The translations under genes and the position numbers were made by a program. A stretch of DNA of 64,000 bases from Zancudomyces culisetae (Eukaryota > Kickxellomycota > Harpellomycetes > Harpellales > Legeriomycetaceae), in assembly GCA_001969505.1 (NCBI GenBank), contig LSSK01000070.1, positions 1 through 64,000 on the forward strand, given 5' to 3'. This document shows positions 1 to 10,220 of this stretch, piece after piece (the stretch's first letter is position 1; each line of letters starts with the position of its first letter). The notes under the pieces were generated by a model. The model saw only the letters and a program-made list of their open reading frames with translations, was not told where the DNA came from and made no database searches.

Positions 1-88
1 CTACATCTACATCTACATCTACATCTACATCTACATCTACATCTTCAATTACGCTCACACCCACACCCACACCCACACCCACACCCAC
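1..88. repeat. Hexanucleotide tandem repeats (CTACAT)n and (ACACCC)n
   Basis: About seven copies of CTACAT fill 1-44 and about five copies of ACACCC fill 55-88. Both are multiples of three and stay in the reading frame of the gene that follows, coding Ser-Thr and Thr-Pro runs. They are more likely coding microsatellites than telomeric DNA. Confidence 0.8.
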
Positions 89-1535
89 ATCTATGTCTAT
101 GTCTATTCTGCCGAAAAAATTAAATATCAATTCCGATACTTTTGATCGGGACAATATTCATGCCTACTTTACCAATGCAATGAGAATCGACGAACATTTG
201 ACCTATGCTAATGAAGGTAATATCAGTATTGGAGAGACAAAAATCACTTTCAGTCCTTCCACAACTTTAGTATTCTCAGAAAAACCTACTATAAGGCATA
301 AAGCAAATTTACAGAAAACCGAGAGTAAGCACAAGATGGAAAGTATAGAAAACGTAGTTCAAAATACACAAAACAATTCAATAAACGAACCACCTGAGCA
401 CATCATTCGTGTTGCCGATAATATATCTATTGAGCCTACAATACCTCCCCAATGGGTGGGTAAAGCAGCGAAAAGCGATATTGATGACAAACTGCGTGCT
501 ATTGGCGAGTATGAGAATCTTATTACTACCGAGACAGCTAATGGGGTAAGTAAAGATCAGGGAAATATAAGGCTGATAGTGAATACAGAGAAAGCAAGTA
601 AATACACAGAATCAATTTTTGATAAGGTATTCATACCTTCTCCAACTGGTACCCAGAAAGTTGCCAAAAGTATTTCACGTGTTTCACCCACAGAGGTTTT
701 AGATAAACACACTTTGCAAACTATTGGGTATCGTGAAAGCAAAGAGAAAAAAGATAAAGACAAAACACCTAACAGAGTATGCAGAAAAAAGATCTTTAAC
801 GGGATAAAAAATATTAGAATTTTGATGGAACCGCAGCCATACCAGAAACACTTAACTAAAAGCACATCAAATAAGTACATTGGTCGTAAAAACATTAATG
901 GCTATGGCAAAAATCACCTGTATAACCTACATTTCAAAAACCTCGAGGAAAATCACTTACATGGTCGCCCAAAAACTGTACCAAAAAGATGTCAAAGAAT
1001 TAAACATAAGGTATGGAGAAACCAGAATAATAAACTACTAGACGGTTCCTCAGAAAGATCAAAGAAAGATGTTGAGTTCAAGTCTGATGCTAAATTTAGA
1101 CTACGTACACACAAATATGTGGGTTATTATGGAAGAAAAAATAATTCTAAAGAGAGTCAGTTCCGCAATAACATGAAAGAAAAGACCTGTCGTGCGCGTA
1201 ACAACATAAAAGTTAAGAAGCGTACCAGATCTAGATACAACGCCAAGTATAATAAAGGATTGTACAAGACTTCTGAGAAAAGGAGCACAAACGCAGAAGG
1301 TAGAACCAAGCAAAATTTAAGCAGATATACCAGCAAATTCAGGTTTGGTGTGCCAATAGGATACAACTATAACATCTATCACAGAAAATTGAGAGCCCAG
1401 GATGCGATACGCTATTTCGGATATGGGAATACAATTGTGCCTAATAATACTTACGAGCAGGGCAGGTGTAGACCGGGTATCGCATATAATATACATGAGT
1501 GTCATTTAGACGACGATGATATCACTGAAATGTAG
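1..1535 (+). CDS. Unrecognised repeat-rich protein, 5' partial
   Basis: An open frame (codons from base 3) runs without a stop from the left edge to a TAG at 1533-1535, 511 codons. The first in-frame ATG is at 93, but the bases before it read in frame as alternating Ser-Thr (CTACAT repeats, 3-44) and Thr-Pro (ACACCC repeats, 57-88). The true start therefore probably lies upstream of the window. After the repeats come about 200 residues of mixed composition. A long, very basic Lys/Arg/Asn-rich part follows (from about base 770 to 1480), and the protein ends in an acidic DDDD tail. I recognise no domain. An open frame this long is unlikely by chance in AT-rich DNA, so I believe it is a gene but cannot assign a function. 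A spliced structure inside the frame is not excluded. Confidence 0.55.
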   Translation, partial: TSTSTSTSTSTSTSSITLTPTPTPTPTPTSMSMSILPKKLNINSDTFDRDNIHAYFTNAMRIDEHLTYANEGNISIGETKITFSPSTTLVFSEKPTIRHKANLQKTESKHKMESIENVVQNTQNNSINEPPEHIIRVADNISIEPTIPPQWVGKAAKSDIDDKLRAIGEYENLITTETANGVSKDQGNIRLIVNTEKASKYTESIFDKVFIPSPTGTQKVAKSISRVSPTEVLDKHTLQTIGYRESKEKKDKDKTPNRVCRKKIFNGIKNIRILMEPQPYQKHLTKSTSNKYIGRKNINGYGKNHLYNLHFKNLEENHLHGRPKTVPKRCQRIKHKVWRNQNNKLLDGSSERSKKDVEFKSDAKFRLRTHKYVGYYGRKNNSKESQFRNNMKEKTCRARNNIKVKKRTRSRYNAKYNKGLYKTSEKRSTNAEGRTKQNLSRYTSKFRFGVPIGYNYNIYHRKLRAQDAIRYFGYGNTIVPNNTYEQGRCRPGIAYNIHECHLDDDDITEM

Positions 1536-2153
1536 CGCTGTTGTGTTAGATGTGCGGTATTAATGTGCTTTTTAGCTCATATAACTCCAAGGGCTTATAT
1601 ATCAGTTACAATGAAAGAAAGTGTTGAATACACACAAATGTTGGAATAAGACAGTAGGAAAAATGAGTAGAGGATGTGGGAATCTCGGGGATTATGTCAC
1701 AATGGGTGTGATATAAGGCCCCCAAAAAAACGTACACTACCCATTCATTTAGTATGTAGGAATACACACTTAGTTTTATCGATTTCGCACCTAAATATGC
1801 TCTAATAAATCTTTTAATTCCAACATGGGCCAGATTCACGTAAAACATGGGATAAGTGTTGAAAGTTCTGGTCGTTTAGTGGACTCGTGGCTGGTTTGAG
1901 TGTAGCATTTCCAACTAGTAGTAAGCTGGATACGAGTATCAAGGTTTATGATGTTCACATACCTCCAAAACGCTGCCAACAACCAAACTGAAGTGAGCAA
2001 CAAAAAAGAGTCATACTAACCAAACCCCATTCACTCTCTTTCACTCATCTCTCTCTCCAACTCATCTCTCTCTACAACTCACTCTCTCACGCACCACCAT
2101 TTCAATTCATTTTTTTCTTTAAATAATAAGACTGTCAGAATCTACATCCGTCC
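1536..2153. other. Intergenic, CT-rich end
   Basis: No supported gene. Positions 2031-2095 are a CT/CTCT-rich tract, which in yeasts often sits in a promoter or 5' leader, here just before a possible short coding region at 2154. Confidence 0.5.
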
Positions 2154-2417
2154 ATGCCAGCAGCTTTTAACACCACTTGGCAAGATCATCAACGAGTCAG
2201 AAAAGGCGTGGTAGCTTTCCCTTCTTTCAAGGCCTTTCTTCAAAGAAGCGAGCTCCTCCAAAAAAAGTCCCTCATAAAAAATGAAAAACACCAAGTTGCC
2301 TTAAAACTCACACTTCCCTTTTCAGACAGTGTAGTTCCAATCATCGTCCAGTCTTGTTTGCATGACTTTGTTCGGAAACAAAGACAAAGAAGTGTACTAC
2401 AAACTAGATCCTTGTAA
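2154..2417 (+). CDS. Uncertain small ORF (87 codons), possibly a first exon
   Basis: An ATG follows a CT-rich leader and opens 87 codons. The terminal TAA lies inside a perfect splice donor GTAAGT at 2414-2419, so the frame may continue in a downstream exon; a pyrimidine-rich CAG follows at 2440 but would give a 27-nt intron. A second frame is open across the same place (2335-2505, with an ATG at 2362) and reads straight through the donor. I recognise neither product and cannot tell which frame, if any, is real. Confidence 0.25.
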   Translation: MPAAFNTTWQDHQRVRKGVVAFPSFKAFLQRSELLQKKSLIKNEKHQVALKLTLPFSDSVVPIIVQSCLHDFVRKQRQRSVLQTRSL

Positions 2418-3275
2418 GTACAGTCTGATTTTTTCCACAGTTCCCGGATTTGACGGCGGTTTTATACGAAAACCGAGTAAAAAATTTTTTGATTTTGGAT
2501 GAAATCAAAATTATGGGTATTTCAACTGCTAAATCTTTGCGTTAATTTATTTGTACTCCATTGGTACTGGTATAATTTAGACATGGTTTAAAAATAATGA
2601 AAAGGAAGAATGTTTTGTTGATGTGTTTATAAGAGGTATTTACATCAATATAGCTTTCATGCATACCAAAAATTAGCTAACACTAATAACTTTACTCAAA
2701 ATGATTGTATCATCTAGAAGGATAACACAACTGGAGGCTAAAAGAAATTCCAGCCTTGAGTTGCAGATGTTTACTATTAGCTTGAGGCTATAGTCCCCCG
2801 AATCAGAACAGTTGAATGACCCGCCTTATCTCCAAGCCGATCCAGTTATAGAGATAAGTAGGTTGGAAACATCTGGCTCTGTGTATATGTCGCTAGTTTT
2901 GGTTCACTCAACACAATACACATACTTGTAGATAGACTTGGTTGTGTTTTTTTGAATGTATAGTTATTTTTTGGGATTATTTAATTTGATCTTCTGACCT
3001 TTGGTCATTATTGGTTTTTCAACCACATCAATAATTTGCAAATGGTAATTTTATTCCAAGTCTTAATGAGGTTCACAAAATTTATAAACATCAATAAATC
3101 TTCAAATCCCAGTTTTAGTTAATTTTGTTGGTGTTTTGGCGAATAAACGCTGAATATTCAAGAATCATTTTACTATTTCTATATGGACAAACACAAAGAA
3201 GCTCAAAGACCAAACCCAAAAAAAAGTATATTAAAGAGGACATAGTGTAATTATCAGGAAAAAAAGTGAACAAAG
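2418..3275. other. Intergenic or intronic stretch without a supported gene
   Basis: AT-rich, with no recognisable coding block apart from the tail of the alternative frame ending near 2505. It contains the promoter side of the ubiquitin protease gene that starts at 3276. Confidence 0.4.
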
Positions 3276-5698
3276 ATGGAGTATTTGGGATTAAAGGTGA
3301 AAAATGGGGGGAGAGTAAATATAATGATAATGACAATAGGGTCGGTACTAGTAGGTACTATCTGTGTTGCCATGTCAAATTACTACAGTGCATCAAAACG
3401 TTCAATTTCAAGCGATAGAAGGAAAAGAAGAAGGAGAAAGAAGCGCGAGACCGATAATCTCGAAATGGATCGACTGGAAACCCGAAAACAAAAAGATCTA
3501 GATTCACAAAAGGAAACTGGAAGTAAGTTGCTGTCCATATATTTAATATGGTTTTCATCTATAGTCATAGTTTAGTGCACCAAGGCCATTTTATGACCAT
3601 AATATATTGTGAAAAAAGTGTTTTTGCGTAAGATGCAACACATTCTCAAAAAGAAATTATTAGACAAAGAAAACTAAACTCAATACCTACTTTAGGAAAA
3701 CCTAGGGGAATTTACAACGTTGGGAACACTTGTTTTTTAAATTCCGTCTTACAAGTAAGTGTGTACTCGAAAGATTTTTGTGAATTAAAAACATAGCGAT
3801 TACAGCATCTTTTTTTCAATGGAAAACCCTCAGTATGCGGTTGATAATCTCAATATCCGAAAAAAACTAGTAAAATGGTATAAACATATGTTAATTATCA
3901 TGCTTCCATTCGATAGGGCTTAGAGGCTCTCGAACCATTTTGCGAATATGTCGAGGATAAATGGAAGGAAACAGCAAAAATAAAGAAAATAAATCTAGGT
4001 TTAAAAACTCATTTACAATCGCTGAAGTATAACGGCACATTAATCAAAAAAATGCGCGAAGAAGAGCAAGAGCAAGAAATACTATATCAGCTGGATAAAG
4101 CGATTAAAGGTAATGTATCACTCTATAGTAGGAAGGTATTTTCTTTTTTAGTAATTCTTGCTCGAAACAACCGGTGCGTTATATGACAGAGTAGAATGCT
4201 GTATACACTTGAGATGATTATGTATTAACTTTTGGACGACTCTTCCATGAGTAAAAAAAAAAGTAACCTAAAGTTGAGTTTACGCCAAAATTATAGAGAT
4301 CAGACCGAAAAAACAATCGCAGCAGGCGTTCATGCCAAAGACTCTGATAAAAAGTTTCGGGAACAAAACAAAATGGGTTATGAGTAGTGCAGAACAAGAT
4401 GCTCAAGAATTTTTTATGCTTGTGTTGGAGAGTTTGCAGTATAGCAGCGATATAGCCCATACCAAACCTTCTCTAAGCGGGATACTAAGTGAGGTATGAT
4501 GAAAACATTGGAATAAAAACGAAATCATAAAAAAATAAAGATTATGTTGTATGTAACAGCGATATCTCGTATTTACTAACAAAACACATACTAATGTACC
4601 AATATAGAGTGATGCCAGCGCAGAAAATGGCAATTCTAAAAGTAACGCCAACTCAATTAGGAAGATAGAAAGCAATAGTCCATTTGTCGGACTTGCAGCA
4701 AGTAAGATAGCTTGTAACTATTGCGGTTATACGGTAAATATCGTTTTAGTATTGCTCAAAATACATTGACTTTGGAGAAAATATACATGACACATCTTCA
4801 ATAATGTACATACTAACCATTCCAAACCTATTTCAAATAAAAAAGGCATCAGTAAAGCATTATTCCTTCGAATGCCTGACCCTTCCAGTCCCACAAAAGG
4901 TATTTTATGAACAAATTATACATGTAAACACATTTATTTCAAATGAAAGGCAGGGTAACAGATACAAGTCAACATGATATATGAAAATAGCGCGAATGTA
5001 CTGTAGATGAATGCTTGAAGTTATACATAGAAATGGATAGATTGGACGACTTTAGATGTCGAAAGTGTGCACTATCACATGCTCTGGACGTATTAAAGGG
5101 AAAAAAAGAAAAGATAGAATCACGTGACAAAAAGCGTCAAAAGACGAGTGATAAGAGGCTAGCGAAAATAACCAAACAAATAAATCACCTTGAGTACGCA
5201 ATAAAATACGATCCTGAGAAGCAGATAGACATTCAAATACCCTTAAACCAATACAAACCAGGCATATCAACCAGACAGACGATGCTTGCTCGGCCACCAT
5301 CTCTATTATGCTTGCATCTAAACCGATCTGCTTGTTATGACGGGTATAATTTGGTTAAAAACTCGAGTAAACTGATCCTCAGTAGCCAGCTGGATTTAAC
5401 ACCGTTTTTGACAAACGGATATCTAGATCCTCGCCCACTGCGACCGTTGTCACTATCAAGATCTGGTGGAGATGTAAATGAAAACAAAGTGATATTCGAG
5501 CTGTGTTCGGTAGTGGCTCACGTTGGTTCGCACAATTCGGGGCACTATTATTGCTACAAAAAAACTGATGGTCAATGGTTCAGAATATCTGATAGGGAAG
5601 TCTCTCGCGTAGAGTTGAAATCCGTGCTGTTGGATGGAAATGGGTTCATGCTGTTTTATTGTCGTAAATATCAGTCACAGTCAAATATTGGTGGTTAG
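3276..5698 (+). CDS. UBP16: Membrane-anchored ubiquitin carboxyl-terminal hydrolase (USP family, UBP16/USP30-like), 7 exons
   Basis: I reconstruct seven exons: 3276-3522, 3696-3754, 3917-4109, 4297-4493, 4608-4733, 4846-4899 and 4991-5698. All junctions are GT-AG, keep phase and give 527 residues. A hydrophobic segment at about residues 15-35 followed by a Lys/Arg-rich stretch suggests an N-terminal membrane anchor. The USP Cys box (GNTCFLNSVLQ, Cys95) is split from the anchor by introns. A QDAQEFF block follows, then CxxC pairs of the zinc ribbon, and the His box GSHNSGHYY (His477) with Asp493. The family removes ubiquitin from proteins. S. cerevisiae Ubp16 and human USP30 share this architecture at the mitochondrial outer membrane, so that location is inferred. 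TACTAAC branch sites are visible at about 4574 and 4811. The 3' coding end overlaps ISY1 on the other strand. Confidence 0.88.
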
Positions 5699-6764
5699 TT
5701 CGGAGTTTTTCTATCTGTAATCTTGAAACCTCGGCCTCGTATTCTAAAAGCTCAGCATTCTGATCATCCCTCAATCCATAGTAATCAGCATCGATATTTT
5801 TTAAAAGTTCTGCTCGTGTTTTTTTTCTTTTTTCTTTGTCTCCGTCTATAAAAAATATATTTCATAAATAAATGATATATATATGTGTGCATGTTTGTTC
5901 ACAAACTGTCTCTCGTCAATCTCATTCAACTATCAAACAGTCACATTAGATCAAAAATAAAAGGATAATTCTACTAATGCGATTGGTAAATAGCGGTTTG
6001 TAGCACTCACCCCCTTTTCCGAGCATTTCTCTGACTCCAGGCAAATCTTTAGCTCTCCCAAAGTACCTATATTCATTAAACAATATATTTGGATGAACAC
6101 AAATTTTATAAGGGTGATTCATTTGTAAAGCGAAACCAAGAAAGCAGAAAAATAAATAGAAAACATTCTTACTTGTATCCTCGATTTCCTGCAATTTCTC
6201 TTCCCTCGCTATCCACGATCTTGGTTCCTACTTTCTATTCACATATTTTTTATATGATATTTTTCTACTTTTCTCTCTTAGCTGTGTTTGAAATGACATT
6301 AGTAAATTTGATTTCTTGAATTATTATTCACTCATTTACCTTGTAATCAGGACCTCCCAACTCTTTAATCCTGGTTTCCCAGTGCTGCTTTTCCCTCAAA
6401 TATTTGTTGATTTCATCGTTCAAATCCCTTATTTGAGTGTCCGGTAAACTACCTATATTCACATTGATTATAGATTAAAGCATATTGAAAACCCTCGTAT
6501 AAAAATATATCAGTTATATTCCTTTTTTTTTCCTGTTAAAACAAAACGGATTTGCAATAAAAAGTTACCATCATGAATTTTTGCCACTGTTCGTGTAATA
6601 TCCTTTATAACTTGTCTTCTCCAATGTTCGGCAGCTGGTAGGGAATTAACAATAGATGCCAAATATGGCCGCTTTTCTACAGGTTTTAGCAGCCCTTGTT
6701 CTTCAAGCTGAACCTGTCGAAATCTATACAGCATTGACTGTGCCTTTTCCTGATTCCTCGCCAT
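5646..6764 (-). CDS. ISY1: Pre-mRNA-splicing factor ISY1, 5 exons
   Basis: On the minus strand the exons are 6764-6569, 6452-6340, 6234-6173, 6066-6011 and 5845-5646. They join in phase to 208 residues. The N-terminus MARNQEKAQSML is the Isy1 signature, followed by QIRDLNDEINK, GREIAGNRGYKYFGRAKDLPGVRE and RAELLKNIDADYYG, all in the family order. Isy1 belongs to the Prp19-associated (NTC) complex and stabilises the catalytic spliceosome. The four introns are 105-165 nt, with donors GTAACT, GTAAAT, GTAAGA and GTGAGT. The frame stays open into the 3' end of the convergent ubiquitin protease, giving a 53-bp coding overlap; the last dozen residues are not conserved and are the least certain part. 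The divergent neighbour is SPB4. Confidence 0.9.
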
Positions 6765-7270
6765 TTTGTCTGTGTAATCTTGCCTATGTGAATTCTGTAT
6801 GCGAAATTGACTTTAAATTTAAATAATTGTTGTTTATATACAAATGCCATATAGCCCATAAAAAATTCCAAACCTTTCGCGCCCTTGAAACAATTTGGGT
6901 ATTACGTTTGTTATTAGTGTTTTGTTTAGGCAGGTTTTTGGAGCTGTTTATCCATTAAATCTTTTGTGTAAATACATTCCATCTGATTGGACTCGTATTC
7001 CGCCATCAAATAAAAAAAAAAATTTTTTTCCTCACTACTCATTAGAACAGTTGCAAAATACTGATCATCACAGAAAAATAAAAGTAAAAGAACAAACACG
7101 CATCTTACTCTTAATACTTTACTTCTCGGACACACAAGTTACGTTAGGCGGAGCAAGTGTTAAGCAAAGAGAATTCAGTTTAAGCTTTTAAATATATATA
7201 TACACACTATACTTTTTTTCTTTTCCAGTGTACTAGCACGCATAATACGAAATTACTACAACCAGCGAAC
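6765..7270. other. Divergent promoter region ISY1/SPB4
   Basis: No coding sequence supported. A TA-rich TATA-like run (about 7190-7203) lies roughly 70 bp before the SPB4 start. Short open frames here (for example 6895-7191) show no family resemblance. Confidence 0.5.
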
Positions 7271-9627
7271 ATGAAAAGAAAAAATAGCACGAAAACACAA
7301 ACTGACCCCAGCAAGAGGCCAAAAAAAATCCAACAGAGCCAAAATGAGGGAGAAAGTATTAATTCCAAGTTAGATTTGTCTTTAATTCAAAATAAGTCCA
7401 AACCGCGCGCATCTGCTGTATCTACCTATACCGAAGGTTGGGATCAAATAAGACCAAAATTATCAGATAAAATGTAAGACCATATTTTATTATAACATAG
7501 AGGATAGCCTTTTATTTATAATCACAAGACATACTACATAGAACTGTATTTGAAAGTATATTGTCCTGTCCTGGTAGTTGAAATTATTAAAAATACTAAT
7601 ATGAATATGCGACTAGGTTCAATGCACTCCAAGAACTTGGATATGAAAAGACTACACCAGTGCAAATCGCTACCATACCACAGCTATTAAAAGAAAAAGA
7701 TGTTGTAGTAGAAGCTGTTACTGGCTCGGGAAAAACGCTAGCATTCGTTGTCCCATTATTGGAGTTATTAGACAAAAAAAGACCTGTAAATAATAAAACT
7801 GCACAAAAGAGAATTAGCAATGAAGTATACTCAATAATTATCAGTCCAACAAGAGAGCTGGCACAGCAGATTTACAAAGTGGTATTGCAGCTACTAGAGC
7901 TAACCAAAAGCAAGCATACTGCTTCTTTAGCAATCGGAGGAAGTGGCGGCAATGAAGTCGAGGATGCGGTAGAACTAGCAAAGAATGGGGCGTCGATTCT
8001 TGTTGGAACTCCAGGAAGGCTTGAAGATATTATTTGTGGACGAGTTGCCGGAAAACCGGCGGGTAAACAAAGCCATTCGAAAATTGGTAGACGATCACAG
8101 CCCCTAGTGGTATGCAAGAATCTTGAAGTGTTAATAATGGATGAGGCGGATAGATTATTGGATATGGGGTTTGAATCGCAGCTGAAAATGATTATGAGTA
8201 TGATACCCAAACAAAGACGAACTGGGCTGTTTTCAGCAACAATGAGTGAGGCTGTGACAGAACTCATAAGAACTGGACTCAGAAATCCGGCCAAGATCAC
8301 CGTCAAGGTTGAATCGAACTCACTAGAAGGATCAGAACAAAAGACACCAGAGACTCTTAGCATCAAATATTTGGTGTGTCCTGCAGATAGAAAACTTGCT
8401 CAAATATTCAGACTGGTGGCCTCAAATCCACTTCAAAAGTACATTGTGTATTTTTCCACGTGCGCAGCTGTCGATTATTTCTACAAGCTGTTTAGTAAAT
8501 ACTATGGTAACATTGAAAAAATCAACGCTCCATCTACGGATGATAAAAAAATGGATGTGGTTGTTTCGTCTCTACATGGTCAAATGGATCCTAAAAGGCG
8601 AAAGCTAACGTTTGAGAAATTTACCCAGCTTGATACTGCCCTTACGACAGCGATATTGATATGCACAGATGTAGCCAGCAGAGGACTGGACATTCCAGAT
8701 GTCGATTGTGTTATTCAGTGGGAGCCCCCAACAGATCCAAAGGCCTTTCCTCATCGATGTGGGCGAACTGCTCGAGCAGGTAGAAACGGGTTGGCAATAG
8801 TCTTTTTAAATCCTGGTCGCGAAGAAACATATATAGAGTTTATGAGAATCCGAAAGATACCAATGTCTCGGATGAGTTATCTGCTTGCGGATCTCACCCC
8901 ATACCAACCCTCAAGCACCAGCGACCCTCAACACGAATTATATCCAGCATCCAGTGATGACCCACAAAGTCTGAGCATACTTGACCATCTCCGAAATTCC
9001 TATGTTTCTACGGACCGTGACATCTATGAAAAGAGCATCAAGGCCTTTGTCTCTTCTGTAAAAAGCTATCAGAAGCATGAAGCAAGCTACATATTCAGCT
9101 TTAAACATTTGGATCTTTTAACAGTTGCAAATGGTTACTCTCTTATCAGCTTACCAAAAATGCCCGAGTTTAAATCAGACGACTACACCACTTTCTTTAC
9201 AAAGTTCTATAAACCCAATATCTCTGATTTCGATACCATTCCTTACCTAGATAAACCCAGAGAAAAGGCTAGACTTCTCAAGCTTAATCAAAAGTATGAA
9301 CAAAAAGCTCATTTTGCGGAAAAACAACGCCATAAAGCCTCTGACTCTGCTCCATCCGATTCTAGTAATGCTAAAGCCACTGATAAGCATTCAGCGAACA
9401 ACTCTAACTCTTCGTGGTCCAATAACAAACTTAAAAAACTCAAAAGAGCTGAGCGTCTCACCAAGAAGCTAAACAAGGCTGTGGCCATTGAACGAGCACG
9501 AAGTTTATCTGCTTCTGCTGATGCTTCCCAGGTAGACAACATAGATGACGTTTTAAATAGAAAGATTGGTGGTGCTAGTGGAACATCCTCCCTACTCTCT
9601 GTATATAACACCAAGCACTCAAAATAA
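7271..9627 (+). CDS. SPB4: DEAD-box ATP-dependent RNA helicase SPB4
   Basis: Two exons, 7271-7473 and 7617-9627, join in phase 2 to 737 residues. The intron (donor GTAAGA, acceptor CTAG) falls just before the Q-motif region. Helicase motifs are visible in order: Walker A VTGSGKT (about 102-108), PTRELAQQ, GTPGR, DEAD (243-246), SAT (274-276), ASRGLD, and HRCGRTARAGR (447-457). The wording of motif VI and the following NPGREETYIEF matches Spb4/DDX55, which acts in 60S ribosomal subunit assembly in the nucleolus. The protein is longer than S. cerevisiae Spb4 (606) because of a Lys/Ser-rich C-terminal tail. The CTG codon in TREL reads as leucine. A related helicase such as Dbp9 is possible but less likely. 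Confidence 0.88.
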
Positions 9628-9911
9628 CGCTTTATTTTTTCTTTGCCGTCTTAATCATTTTTCGGGTATCACCCTTTTCTATTTATTTGATCATTTAATA
9701 TTAATAACCTCTTGCTGAAACATCAAAATGTATTTGAGATAATCGTCCATTTAGTGAATCATGGGTAATTAAAATAAAGTAAAATCTGAAAAAACTCTAA
9801 GCAGTTTCAAAAGGGAGAAAACTCTGCTAATCAAGTCAAAATAGCAGGCAAGCACAAAAGACTTCCATGAAATCCTCCTATCACACTGCTTGCTACACTT
9901 TCGTTTAACTG

Positions 9912-10220
9912 TTACAAGTTGGCTTCAAGCAGCTTCTTGACCTCCCCTGAGGCGATCTTCCTAAGCAAATCATCACACCCTCCGACGTGGGTTTTGTTGA
10001 TAAAAATGTTTGGAACGGTTCTTTGCTTGGTCAATTCCAATAGTGCTTGCTGAATATCTGCTCCCTCATCGATTATATCAAGCTCAATGATCTTTGCACT
10101 GATGTTATGTTTCTTTAATTCGTTTTTGGCCTTGGTGCAGTATGGGCAGTAGGTCTTTGAGTATACCACAACAGTGTTGTTGTTAATTGTTTCGCTTATT
10201 TGATCCAACAGCAGTACCAT
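9912..10220 (-). CDS. GRX1: Dithiol glutaredoxin (GRX1/GRX2 type)
   Basis: A complete 102-residue single-exon protein. The dithiol active site CPYC is at residues 25-28. The conserved TVP cis-proline segment is at 68-70, and the glutathione-binding GGCDD motif is at 80-84. Class I glutaredoxins reduce disulfides and glutathionylated proteins using glutathione. There is no obvious transit peptide, so a cytosolic form is most likely. Whether it corresponds to GRX1 or GRX2 cannot be told. Confidence 0.93.
   Translation of the reverse strand: MVLLLDQISETINNNTVVVYSKTYCPYCTKAKNELKKHNISAKIIELDIIDEGADIQQALLELTKQRTVPNIFINKTHVGGCDDLLRKIASGEVKKLLEANL

Noticed and set aside
1-88. Telomere repeat
   Set aside because: The hexamers differ from each other, occur in few copies and stay in frame with a long ORF, so coding microsatellites explain them better.
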